64,000 bases of DNA from Acidobacteriota bacterium (GTDB lineage: Bacteria; Acidobacteriota; Blastocatellia; Pyrinomonadales; Pyrinomonadaceae). Positions within the stretch are counted from its first letter, which is position 1. Every line of letters begins with the position of its first letter. The notes under the pieces are model-generated. The model was not told the origin of the DNA. It did not search any database and worked only from the letters and a program-made list of their open reading frames with translations. The translations under genes and the position numbers were made by a program. Location of the stretch: contig JADJOS010000004.1 in NCBI GenBank assembly GCA_016713675.1, positions 248,001-312,000 on the forward strand, written 5' to 3'. Positions 1 through 8,326 of the stretch are shown piece after piece.

Positions 1-284
1 TCGGCGATGTTGTTTATATTGATATGCCGCGAGTCGGCGATCATTTTGGCACGCATGAGGCGTTCGGCTCGGTCGAATCGGTCAAGGCTGTTTCCGAGAT
101 CTTTACGCCGCTTGCCGGAACTGTCACCGAGGTGAACGAAGGCCTCAATGACACTCCCGAAGCCGTCAATAATGACGCCTATGGTGCCGGCTGGATGGTC
201 AAAATAAAAATGGACAATCCGCTTGAAGCCGATAAGATGCTCTCTGCTGTCGAATACGAAGAGTATCTCGAAGCGAGTGCATGA
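1..284 (+). CDS. gcvH: Glycine cleavage system H protein, 3' part
   Basis: The gene begins before the window; reading starts at base 3 (GDVVYIDMPRVG) and ends with TGA at 282-284. H protein is the lipoylated shuttle of the glycine cleavage complex and carries the aminomethyl group from the P protein to T and L proteins. The lipoyl-lysine context ESVKAVSE is present, followed by the conserved PLAGTVTEVN strand and the GAGWMVKI segment, so the C-terminal two thirds of the biotinyl/lipoyl fold is intact. The gcvPA and gcvPB genes lie on the same strand downstream, with an unrelated secreted-protein gene between. gcvT would be expected to the left but is not in view. The identification is secure; only the N-terminus is missing. 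Confidence 0.95.
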   Translation, partial: GDVVYIDMPRVGDHFGTHEAFGSVESVKAVSEIFTPLAGTVTEVNEGLNDTPEAVNNDAYGAGWMVKIKMDNPLEADKMLSAVEYEEYLEASA

Positions 285-628
285 TTGCAGGTAGAAAACG
301 GAGAGCTTACAAACGAACGATCGCACGATCGTCGTAAAAATTATCAGAGGTCATGGCGCGGTTGCCTTGGCCTTTTTTCTTTTTGTCGCCGCTGACACAG
401 TTGGATCATGTCGCTAGCATATTAAGATGATCAGGGAGATCACGTATATTTTTGGTCAGTCTGGACCATCTGTGGATGATTCAAACGTGGCAAAGCCATC
501 CGCCAAATAGAACACAATGGTACAAGCAACGGCAATGACGCAGGTCACAATCACATCCGCCAGTTTAAGCGATAATAAAAATAGTCAGAAACAAACTATA
601 TAGCGATTTAATATGGAGAAACACTACA
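285..628. other. Intergenic, 344 bp, no gene seen
   Basis: No convincing reading frame, RNA gene or strong hairpin was recognised between gcvH and the secreted-protein gene. The last 15 bases carry a GGAGAA ribosome-binding site for the downstream ATG. The length suggests that the next gene has its own promoter, but no -35/-10 pair can be named with confidence. Confidence 0.5.
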
Positions 629-1987
629 ATGAAACTACTAACAGCAATAGTGGCACCCACATTGATTATTGGCTTTGCCGCGGCTGCGGTATGCGGACAA
701 AACTACAAGATCAAGCAATCGACCTCGATCAGCGGACAGAATTTCTCGTCAACCGTTTATGTTAAAGGATCGCGAAAACGCACGGAAAGCAGTGGGATGA
801 TGGGAATGGCCGGCATGACCGACATTGAACAATGCGACCTTAAGCGCACAATAAAAGTCAGCGACAGTAAAAAGCTCTACTTTGTGGAACCATTCCAGAC
901 CGATCTCGGGTCTTCGTCTCCGTCGTCTGCGACGCCCTCACCATCTGGTGTAGCGACAAAGGGCGGAACCATTACGATTACCAATTCGATCACGGACACC
1001 GGCGAACGCAAACAAATGTTCGGCCTGACGGCCCGAAGGATCAAGTCGGTCATGACGATGCAATCCTCGCCGGATGCGTGCAATAAAAGCGACATGCAGA
1101 TCGAGATCGACGGGTGGTATGTCGATCTGCCCCAATTCTCATGTCCGGTTTCTGCACCGAGAAATCCGTACGCCGGCAGCGATGGAAACCGCGGCTGCAC
1201 CGACCGCATGGTCATTAAAAACACAGGCACGGGCAAACTTGGATTTCCTCTCTCGCTCACACAAAAGATGAAGATGGGCTCGGCCGACGATGAAGATATG
1301 CCGGCGATGACTCAAACCATCGAGACAGTCGAGTTTTCAAAAGCCCCGCTGGACGACGCAATGTTCGATATTCCCGTCGGATACATGGCGGCAAGATCGG
1401 CCAACGATCTGTACGAAATGCCTGGTTCGGCTGCGATGTCCGCCGACGGTTTCGGCAACGACAACGGCCGGCCAAACAACAACGGAACTCTCGGGTCGCT
1501 CGAGACCAGACCAGGGGGCTGGTCAAAGATCCCGGGAGAGGACTCGACGGCCAGCAGCGCGAAAAAGCCTGGAATGATCCGCGTCGGCGTCATTGAGATA
1601 AGAAACTCCGGGGATGCAGTTGTCTCCGTCTCCAATTTGCAGGCATTCCTCGCTAAGCGCCTGACTTCAGGTAAGATCGAAGGTGTCGTATACGGTTCCG
1701 AAGCCGAGGCTCGGGCCGCTGGATGCGATTATGTATTGTCAAGTAACTTTACAAAGCTCAAACAGTCGACAGCCGGCAAGGTCGGTAGTATTTTCGGAAA
1801 GATAACCAACACCGGCAGTTCCGGCAACTTTGAAGCACAGCTGGAATTTCAACTGCAACCACTTACTTCCGGCCAAAGGGGCTTTTCAAACAAGATCATT
1901 CAAAAGAATCATCCGGACGCTAGCACGGCAGCCGAGGCAGCTCTATCTGACGAAGCTAACTCGGTATTAAACTCCTTGAAGCTGTGA
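629..1987 (+). CDS. Secreted protein of unknown function, 452 aa
   Basis: The ATG at 629 follows a GGAGAA site. Residues 1-24 form a typical signal peptide (basic MKLL, hydrophobic core, cut near VCGQ), so the product is exported. The first half (about 25-270) looks like a beta-rich domain that begins NYKIKQSTSISGQNFSST and contains many Met/Gly (SSGMMGMAGM). The middle (270-330) is a Gly/Asn/Ser-rich linker. The C-terminal part (about 335-452) begins MIRVGVIEIRNSG and contains CDYVLSSNFTKLKQ, a pattern reminiscent of CsgG/LpoB-like outer-membrane domains; that resemblance is only an inference. The family is not recognised. It interrupts the gcv genes but nothing links it to glycine metabolism. 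Confidence 0.8.
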   Translation: MKLLTAIVAPTLIIGFAAAAVCGQNYKIKQSTSISGQNFSSTVYVKGSRKRTESSGMMGMAGMTDIEQCDLKRTIKVSDSKKLYFVEPFQTDLGSSSPSSATPSPSGVATKGGTITITNSITDTGERKQMFGLTARRIKSVMTMQSSPDACNKSDMQIEIDGWYVDLPQFSCPVSAPRNPYAGSDGNRGCTDRMVIKNTGTGKLGFPLSLTQKMKMGSADDEDMPAMTQTIETVEFSKAPLDDAMFDIPVGYMAARSANDLYEMPGSAAMSADGFGNDNGRPNNNGTLGSLETRPGGWSKIPGEDSTASSAKKPGMIRVGVIEIRNSGDAVVSVSNLQAFLAKRLTSGKIEGVVYGSEAEARAAGCDYVLSSNFTKLKQSTAGKVGSIFGKITNTGSSGNFEAQLEFQLQPLTSGQRGFSNKIIQKNHPDASTAAEAALSDEANSVLNSLKL

Positions 1988-2152
1988 CAGCAAACTCCAA
2001 AATGGCGGGCATGCGGCTCGCCGCCTTCATACTTTGTCAGCCCCGACGACGAAGCGTTTAAGTGAATAGCTGAGGTCCTCTGCTGCCAATTATTGTGAGA
2101 ATTTGCCCGCAAAGAATTGTCTGTTATCATTTTACCTTGAACACCTTTTAAC

Positions 2153-3490
2153 ATGAGATACATACCAAATTCACCCGAAGAACGAGACGAAATGCTCGCA
2201 GTTGTTGGCCTCAAGACCGCTGACGAACTATTTCGCTCGATACCTGCAGACGTCCAGCTGAACCGCGACCTGAAGATCACGGAACCTCTTGCCGAGAACG
2301 AAGTGATCGCCGCGATGGAAGGTATGGCAGCAAAGAACACGGCGACGACAAAGCCTTCGTTTCTCGGTGCAGGTGTATATTCACACTTTTCGCCGACGAT
2401 CGTCGATCATTTGATCCAGCGAAGCGAATTTTTTACCAGCTACACGCCGTATCAGCCTGAGATCTCGCAGGGCACACTGCAGTACATTTTCGAGTTTCAA
2501 ACGCTTGTTTGCCAACTCACCGGAATGGAGGTCGCGAATGCGTCGATGTACGACGGCTCGACCGCGATGGCCGAAGCGTATCTGATGGCTCAGCGGGTCA
2601 CTCGCCGCGAAAAGATCGTCGTCGCAAAAAGCGTCCATCCCGAATACCGAGAGGTAGCAACGACCTATGATCAGCATGGTGACAGCGAGATCGTCGAGAT
2701 CGGGTTTGACGAGACCACCGGCCGCGTCACCGGACTCGAGGCTCTTGACGACAAGACCGCCGCACTAGTCGTGCAGTCGCCTAATTTCTTCGGCTGTATC
2801 GAAGATCTGCAAACGCTCGCCGATGCCGCACATGCGGTTGGGGCTCTGTTCGTCGTCGTCGTTACCGAAGCGATCTCGTTCGGCCTGCTCAAACCACCGG
2901 GCGAATGCGGTGCCGATATCGTCGTTGGCGAAGGCCAGTCTTGGGGCGTTCCGATGGGATTTGGAGGGCCGCATGTCGGGTTGTTTGCGACCCAAGAGAA
3001 ATACGTTCGAAACATGCCCGGCCGCCTGTGCGGTGTCGCCTACGACAAGAACGGCAACCGAGGTTTCGTGCTGACGCTCTCAACCCGCGAACAGCACATC
3101 CGCCGCGAAAAGGCGACCTCGAACATTTGCACCAACCAAGGCCTGATAGCCCTCGCCGCCACCATTTACATGGAAACAATGGGCAAAAGGGGCCTGCAAG
3201 AGGTAGCTATGCAAAACGCCCAAAAGGCCGCATACGCTAAGAATCAGATCGCCGCCATCGACGGCTACGAGATGGCGTTTTCAACGCCTGTCTTCAACGA
3301 ATTTGTTGTCCGCTCGACGAAACCCGCCGCCGAGGTTTTATCAAAGGTCCGAACCGGGAACGGCATCGTCGGCGGGTTGGCACTGTCGAAATATTACTCG
3401 GACCGGCCGAATGAGTTTTTGGTTTGCGTGACCGAAACAAATACGAAGACGCAGATCGATGATTTGGTCGCCGGACTCGCGGCGGTCTAG
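2153..3490 (+). CDS. gcvPA: Glycine dehydrogenase (decarboxylating) subunit 1
   Basis: This is the N-terminal half-type subunit of the split P protein (about 440-450 aa; here 445), which together with gcvPB decarboxylates glycine and loads the aminomethyl group on GcvH. The start MRYIPNSPEERDEML is the family signature; TSYTPYQPEISQGTLQ and the GGPHVGLFATQEKYVRNMPG segment are also diagnostic. The subunit lacks the PLP lysine, which is in the partner. In most bacteria gcvPA and gcvPB are adjacent, but here a class V aminotransferase gene sits between them. A GC-rich inverted sequence at about 2004-2022 in the leader could be a weak hairpin; no glycine riboswitch was recognised. Confidence is high. 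Confidence 0.96.
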   Translation: MRYIPNSPEERDEMLAVVGLKTADELFRSIPADVQLNRDLKITEPLAENEVIAAMEGMAAKNTATTKPSFLGAGVYSHFSPTIVDHLIQRSEFFTSYTPYQPEISQGTLQYIFEFQTLVCQLTGMEVANASMYDGSTAMAEAYLMAQRVTRREKIVVAKSVHPEYREVATTYDQHGDSEIVEIGFDETTGRVTGLEALDDKTAALVVQSPNFFGCIEDLQTLADAAHAVGALFVVVVTEAISFGLLKPPGECGADIVVGEGQSWGVPMGFGGPHVGLFATQEKYVRNMPGRLCGVAYDKNGNRGFVLTLSTREQHIRREKATSNICTNQGLIALAATIYMETMGKRGLQEVAMQNAQKAAYAKNQIAAIDGYEMAFSTPVFNEFVVRSTKPAAEVLSKVRTGNGIVGGLALSKYYSDRPNEFLVCVTETNTKTQIDDLVAGLAAV

Positions 3491-3610
3491 TCAATGATCT
3501 TCGGTGCAACAGAAATACTCTTATGTATCGTGCCGATATTTTTGATTATTTTGTTATCGGGATCTGGTTAGTTGTAAACAATCGGAAGACGAAGAAATAG
3601 GAGGAATAGA

Positions 3611-4936
3611 ATGACAGTTCGCAGCTTTGTAAACGACATCGACCGCCGAAGTTTTCTTTCCAACGCCGGTAAAGGCCTCGGGCTAATGGCTCTTTCTTCG
3701 TCGGTGGTAGGGTCGTTGTTTTCGAGTGTTCAGGCGGCGGGAAAGCGTATCGAGCATCTTTCTCCGGTCGAGGCGGCTCTGGACGAAGACTACTGGGCTA
3801 CGATCCAACAGGCATTTTCGGTCACGCGCGGAATTGTCAATCTAAACAACGGCGGCGTTTCGCCCAGCCCGCGAATGGTGACCGAGGCGTTTGTTCGTTA
3901 CACATGGCAGCAGGAAGACGCGACCGCCTATACGATGTGGCAATTGCTCGAGCCGCAGTCGGAAACGGTGCGAACGGGACTCGCTGAGGTGTTCGGCTGC
4001 TCTGCCGAAGAGATCGCGATCACGCGAAATGCGAGCGAATCGCTCGAGATCTTGCTGATGGGCATGGACTTCAAGGCCGGTGACGAGATACTCACGACAA
4101 CGCAAGATTATCCACGAATGATCACAACGCTCAAACAGCGTGAGCTGCGTGAAGGTTTGAAACTGAATCTGATCAAAATCCCTCTCGCTCCGCAAAATGT
4201 TGATGACATAGCTGCATCATTTGAACGAGCGGTGACACCAAAGACCAAGTTGATACTAGTATCGCATCAAATAAATCTTACTGGACAGATATTGCCTGTC
4301 CGCAGGATCTGCGAGATGGCGAGATCGAGGGGTATCGAGACGATCGTTGACGGTGCCCACGCGTTTGCCCAGTTCGATTTCAAACGCGACCATCTGCAAT
4401 GCGACTATTACGGCACGTCTCTCCACAAATGGATATACGCTCCCAAGGGCACGGGAATGCTCTATGTCAAGAAAGACAAGATCGCGAAAGTTTGGGCACT
4501 GATGGCGTCTGAGGACAAGAACAAGAACGATATTCGCAAGTTCGAGGAGATCGGCACCCACTCAGCCGCAATGCGGCTCGCGATCGGCGAAGCCATTTTG
4601 TTTCACAATGCAATCGGCGGCAAACGCAAAGAAGAACGGCTTCGATATCTTTCGCGTTACTGGATGAACAAACTCAAGGACGTGCCAAAGGTAGGATTTA
4701 ACACGTCGTTCGACCCGAAACAGTCGTGTGCGATCGCCAATTTCAAGATCGACGGTATTGAGCCCGGAGCGATCGGTTCTTACTTGATGTCGAAACACAA
4801 GATCTTTACAACACCGATCGTTCACGAAGAATTTATCGGCATTCGCATCACACCGAATGTCTACACGACACTATGGGAACTCGACCGTTTTTGTAACATC
4901 GTCGAGGACATAGCGAGAAAAGGATTGCCGAAATAG
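3611..4936 (+). CDS. Tat-exported class V aminotransferase / isopenicillin-N-epimerase-like PLP enzyme
   Basis: The 441-aa product is a fold-type I PLP enzyme of aminotransferase class V (NifS/isopenicillin N epimerase-like). The predicted Schiff-base lysine is Lys273 in TSLHKWIYAPKGTG, and the cofactor aspartate lies in VDGAHAFAQFD. The N-terminus carries DRRSFLSNAGKGLGLMAL, a twin-arginine-type signal, so the enzyme is probably exported folded. The ATG follows an AGGAGG-like site at 3599-3604. It lies 120 bp after gcvPA and 39 bp before gcvPB, so it is probably co-transcribed with the glycine decarboxylase genes. The substrate cannot be deduced; a desulfurase role is unlikely because no active-site cysteine loop is evident. 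Confidence 0.85.
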   Translation: MTVRSFVNDIDRRSFLSNAGKGLGLMALSSSVVGSLFSSVQAAGKRIEHLSPVEAALDEDYWATIQQAFSVTRGIVNLNNGGVSPSPRMVTEAFVRYTWQQEDATAYTMWQLLEPQSETVRTGLAEVFGCSAEEIAITRNASESLEILLMGMDFKAGDEILTTTQDYPRMITTLKQRELREGLKLNLIKIPLAPQNVDDIAASFERAVTPKTKLILVSHQINLTGQILPVRRICEMARSRGIETIVDGAHAFAQFDFKRDHLQCDYYGTSLHKWIYAPKGTGMLYVKKDKIAKVWALMASEDKNKNDIRKFEEIGTHSAAMRLAIGEAILFHNAIGGKRKEERLRYLSRYWMNKLKDVPKVGFNTSFDPKQSCAIANFKIDGIEPGAIGSYLMSKHKIFTTPIVHEEFIGIRITPNVYTTLWELDRFCNIVEDIARKGLPK

Positions 4937-4975
4937 TCGGAACGCATGCCTTCCGGCGTGCCACTGTAGGTTTAT

Positions 4976-6493
4976 ATGAGCATCAAAAAAGTTACACAAC
5001 ACCCAACTCAAAACGAAGGTTTGATATTTGAGCGGTCGCAGACCGGACGCGTCGGCTATCGACTGCCGAAACTCGACGTGCCGGAATCGGCAAATATCTT
5101 ACCGGCGGAACTTCGCCGTACAGACGATCTCGACGGTGTGCCTGAGGTCAGCGAAGTCGATGTCGTCCGACATTTCACTCGAATTTCGACATGGAATTAC
5201 TCGATCGATCTCGGCATGTATCCCTTGGGGTCGTGCACGATGAAATATAACTCGCGGCTCAACGAAAAGGTCGCCCGTATCAACGGTTTTGCCGGCCTGC
5301 ATCCGCTGGCCCCTGAGGAAGAGACGCAAGGTGCCCTTGAGTTGATCTATCGTTTGCAGGAAGATCTCTGCGAGATAACGGGCCTTGCGGGCATATCGCT
5401 CCAGCCGGCCGCGGGTGCTCAAGGCGAGATGACAGGCGTGATGTTGATCCGTGCCTTTCTTGACCAACGCTACGGCGAAGGATCAAAGGATCGCCGCGTG
5501 ATGCTCATCCCGGACTCAGCTCACGGAACAAATCCGGCGTCTGCCGCGTTGTCGGGATTTACCGTAAAGACCATCCGCTCGACCGCCGAGGGATTGACCG
5601 ATATGGATCACCTTCGAGAGCTCTGCAACGAAGGTGGCGTCGCCGGACTAATGCTTACTAACCCAAATACGGTCGGCATTTTTGAACGGAACATCCGAGA
5701 GATCTGCGACACCATCCACGCCGCAGGAGGCCTCGTGTATATGGACGGCGCCAATATGAATGCGCTCGTCGGCATTGCCCGCCCCGGCGACATGGGCGTC
5801 GATGTCATCCACCTAAATCTGCACAAGACATTTTCGACACCGCACGGCGGCGGCGGCCCGGGCTGCGGACCGTGCCTGTGTACGGCAGATCTTAAACCAT
5901 TCCTGCCGACACCACGCATCGAAAAAGACGGCGACCGGTATCATTTGAACTACGATCATCCGAATTCGATCGGCCGCGTCAAGGCCTTTTACGGCAACTT
6001 CGGCATGATGGTGCGGGCACTGGCCTATATCTATACCCACGGCTTTGACGGCCTTAAAGAGGCTACCGAGACCGCGGTCCTCAACGCCCGTTATGTTTCG
6101 CACAAACTGCGTGATACTTACGACGCTCCGTTCGAGTCAGACTGTATGCACGAGGCGATCTTTTCGCATAAGAACCAGGCGAAAAAGGGCGTCGTGACGC
6201 TCGATATAGCCAAACGTCTGATCGACTACGGTTTCCATCCAATGACGGTTTACTTCCCGCTAGTTGTCGAGGGTGCGATGCTCATCGAACCGACCGAGAG
6301 CGTCGGCCGTGCCGATCTCGACGCATTTATCGAGGCGATGATCGACATCGACGCCGAAGCCGGCGAAAATCCGCAGCTCGTCATCGACGCACCGCACTCG
6401 ACAAGGATCGGCCGCCTCGACGAAGCATCCGCCGCCCGCAAGCCTGTGCTGCGGTGGCGCGATAATTTGGATTCGGCAGCAAAGGCAGCTTAA
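4976..6493 (+). CDS. gcvPB: Glycine dehydrogenase (decarboxylating) subunit 2
   Basis: This is the C-terminal half-type subunit of the split P protein (505 aa, family usually 480-520), carrying the PLP site. Lys284 in HLNLHKTFSTPHGGGGPG is the Schiff-base lysine. The segments DLGMYPLGSCTMKYNS and LQPAAGAQGEMTG and the C-terminal EPTESVGRADLDAFI are typical. With gcvPA and gcvH it forms the glycine decarboxylase arm that supplies CO2, NH3 and methylene-THF. It lies 39 bp after the aminotransferase, and only four bases separate its stop from the lipoprotein gene, which implies one transcript ending at the hairpin at 7034. Confidence 0.97.
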   Translation: MSIKKVTQHPTQNEGLIFERSQTGRVGYRLPKLDVPESANILPAELRRTDDLDGVPEVSEVDVVRHFTRISTWNYSIDLGMYPLGSCTMKYNSRLNEKVARINGFAGLHPLAPEEETQGALELIYRLQEDLCEITGLAGISLQPAAGAQGEMTGVMLIRAFLDQRYGEGSKDRRVMLIPDSAHGTNPASAALSGFTVKTIRSTAEGLTDMDHLRELCNEGGVAGLMLTNPNTVGIFERNIREICDTIHAAGGLVYMDGANMNALVGIARPGDMGVDVIHLNLHKTFSTPHGGGGPGCGPCLCTADLKPFLPTPRIEKDGDRYHLNYDHPNSIGRVKAFYGNFGMMVRALAYIYTHGFDGLKEATETAVLNARYVSHKLRDTYDAPFESDCMHEAIFSHKNQAKKGVVTLDIAKRLIDYGFHPMTVYFPLVVEGAMLIEPTESVGRADLDAFIEAMIDIDAEAGENPQLVIDAPHSTRIGRLDEASAARKPVLRWRDNLDSAAKAA

Positions 6494-6497
6494 AATT

Positions 6498-7007
6498 ATG
6501 AAGATCACCCTTGTTTTAATACTCGCGGTTGCGGCCGGCGTTTCCGCGTGCTCATTTTCGTTTAATAGCGGCGGCAATTCCGCTCCGGCGAACACGAACA
6601 CGAATACTGCAAAACCGACGATCACGCCTTCGTCTGCGACGCCGACGCCTGAGGTCAAGGCCTCGCCCGTCGTGGTCGCCCCGAAAACCGAAAGCGGGAC
6701 TAAACGGATCAGCTTTGATGCCGGCGAATCGTCAGCCACTGTTTCGGGCGGTGTGATCCGCGGTGAGCGTTCGGTCTACGTGATTGGTGCCAAAAGCGGA
6801 CAGTTGATGTCGGTCGAGATAACTTCGCTCGAGGATAATGCCGTGTTCCAGATCAAAACTCCCGGCGGCAAATTCCTTTCATATGCCGGCGACGGGGATG
6901 ACGCTACTGATTGGAATGGACAATTGCCCGAAAGCGGCGATTACAAGATAATCGTCGGCGGAACCCGCGGCAATGCAAGTTATAAACTGACAGTTTCGAT
7001 CGACTAA
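6498..7007 (+). CDS. Lipoprotein with PPC-like beta-sandwich domain
   Basis: The 169-aa product starts with a lipoprotein signal peptide (MKITLVLILAVAAG then lipobox VSAC, Cys18), so it is anchored in a membrane after lipidation. A Thr/Pro/Ala-rich linker (about 25-60) leads to a domain with the pattern SFDAGESSATVSGGVIRG ... GQLMSVEITS ... DWNGQLPESGDYKIIVGG, which matches the layout of bacterial pre-peptidase C-terminal (PPC-like) beta domains, usually non-catalytic binding modules. It starts 4 bp after gcvPB and is the last gene before a strong terminator, so it is probably expressed with the gcv genes. Its specific role is unknown. Confidence 0.8.
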   Translation: MKITLVLILAVAAGVSACSFSFNSGGNSAPANTNTNTAKPTITPSSATPTPEVKASPVVVAPKTESGTKRISFDAGESSATVSGGVIRGERSVYVIGAKSGQLMSVEITSLEDNAVFQIKTPGGKFLSYAGDGDDATDWNGQLPESGDYKIIVGGTRGNASYKLTVSID

Positions 7008-7033
7008 CGATCGAAAAACTATCGATACTTATC

Positions 7034-7064
7034 AAAGCCGTGACGATCGATCACGGCTTTTTTT
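7034..7064 (+). terminator. Rho-independent terminator of the gcv operon
   Basis: The arms AAAGCCGTGA (7034-7043) and TCACGGCTTT (7051-7060) form a perfect 10-bp stem with a 7-base loop, followed by further T residues to 7064. It sits 26 bp after the lipoprotein stop. Confidence 0.9.
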
Positions 7065-7067
7065 GGT

Positions 7068-7679
7068 TTGAGAGTGAAATTGGAAAAGAAAACAGCAGCG
7101 GCAAAGTTAAGTTCGGCGGTCAGATATATTTGCCTGGCTATTTGGCTAGGTGCGATGATCGCCGGTGTCGGGTCATATCTTCTTTACCCGCATTGGTTTA
7201 CAGCGGATAATATTGCTGAATTCCTGAGGCGGTTTGAGGGCGAGATCTGGCTTATTTATCTGGCGATGTCGGCTCTTCGCGGATTTTCGCTTTTGCCGAG
7301 CACTCCGCTCGTGATCGCGGGCACGCTGCTTTTCCCCGACCAACCGTTGGCTGTGCTTGCAGTTTCGATCGGCGGAATTCTGCTCTCTTCGACGATGATC
7401 TATTACTTTTCAGAATTTCTTGGCTTCCACGAGTATTTTGAGGATCACAATCCGGAACTGACGCACAAATTGAAAGCCAAGCTCGAACACCCGCTCGGCT
7501 TTCTGTTCGTGGCATCGTGGGCGTTCTTCCCTTTCGTCCCGACCGATCTTGTCTGTTATCTTGCCGGAACGACCAAAATGAACTACTGGAAGTTCATCAC
7601 AGCAATATTCGCCGGGGAATTGATCCTCTGTTCATGTTATGTGTTTTTCGGCTCGTCGCTGCTGAAATTTGTGCGATAG
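7068..7679 (+). CDS. VTT/DedA-like (TVP38/TMEM64) membrane protein
   Basis: The 203-aa product has about five hydrophobic segments and the VTT-domain pattern SALRGFSLLPSTPLVIAGTLLF, with the typical re-entrant motif later (FLFVASWAFFPFVPTDLVCYLAG). This superfamily includes DedA/TMEM64 proteins linked to lipid scrambling and membrane homeostasis; the exact activity here is not known. The start is ambiguous: TTG 7068, GTG 7074 and TTG 7080 are all in frame and no ATG is near. GAGAG at 7070-7074 would suit TTG 7080. All lie immediately behind the terminator hairpin, so transcription must start very close to or within it. The Rieske gene follows on the same strand. Confidence 0.8.
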   Translation: MRVKLEKKTAAAKLSSAVRYICLAIWLGAMIAGVGSYLLYPHWFTADNIAEFLRRFEGEIWLIYLAMSALRGFSLLPSTPLVIAGTLLFPDQPLAVLAVSIGGILLSSTMIYYFSEFLGFHEYFEDHNPELTHKLKAKLEHPLGFLFVASWAFFPFVPTDLVCYLAGTTKMNYWKFITAIFAGELILCSCYVFFGSSLLKFVR

Positions 7680-7744
7680 TCGATAAAATTATCCTATCCT
7701 CAAACCTTAACGTCATTACTTGCATCAAATACGCGGAGGAAAAC

Positions 7745-8191
7745 CTGGTAAAAAATTGCACTGATAGTTTGGAATGCGGCAACCGACGTGAGTTTTTGGT
7801 AAAGTCCGCACTCGCAGCCACCGGCATTGTGCTTTCGTTGTCTGGTACCGGATCGGCATTTGGAATACCTTTCGAGGACATTACTGTTCCGATCGATGAC
7901 AAAAGTCGGCTCAATAAGATCGGCGGCTCTGTTGTCGTTGATTCGACTGCCGGAAAGTTGATCATACTGCGCACGGGCGAAGCCGCGTTTGCCGCATTCT
8001 CAGCAAAGTGTACCCACAAGGGCGGAATTGTCGAATTTGACCAGGCGAGTAAACAGTTCGTCTGTCCAAAACACGGGTCCAGATTCAATTCGACGACCGG
8101 CTCGGTCACCGAAGGCCCGGCCGAATCGCCGATCGCGTCATTTGCGGCAGCCGGAACATCCGCGTCCGTTACCGTCACCGTCGGTAGTTAG
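7745..8191 (+). CDS. Tat-exported Rieske [2Fe-2S] protein
   Basis: The frame encodes a small Rieske protein of about 148 aa. Cluster ligands are visible as CTHKGG (Cys-x-His) and CPKHGS (Cys-x-x-His), followed by FNSTTGSVTEGPA. A twin-arginine-like export signal (NRREFLVKSALAATG) precedes the domain, so it acts in the periplasm or on the membrane as an electron carrier, as QcrA/arsenite-oxidase-type small subunits do; no redox partner is adjacent. No ATG or GTG exists at the N-terminus. A strong GGAGGA (7735-7740) points to CTG at 7745 as the start (spacing 4); TTG 7769 is the alternative. The same frame is open further upstream inside the VTT gene, but that part is probably non-coding. Confidence 0.78.
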   Translation: MVKNCTDSLECGNRREFLVKSALAATGIVLSLSGTGSAFGIPFEDITVPIDDKSRLNKIGGSVVVDSTAGKLIILRTGEAAFAAFSAKCTHKGGIVEFDQASKQFVCPKHGSRFNSTTGSVTEGPAESPIASFAAAGTSASVTVTVGS

Positions 8192-8326
8192 TCACTCAAG
8201 AGTAGAATAATATGTCCGCGCCGGTCACAGAAAATTGTGATTGCGCGGATCTTCTTTTTGGGTATATAATCCCGCGCATCGGCACAATTCTGTTTCCCTC
8301 TCACGGTTTTCCATTTGGAGGAATAT

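Noticed and set aside
1988..2152. Glycine riboswitch upstream of gcvPA
   Set aside because: No tandem aptamer motifs recognised in the 165-bp leader; only a weak GC-rich inverted sequence.
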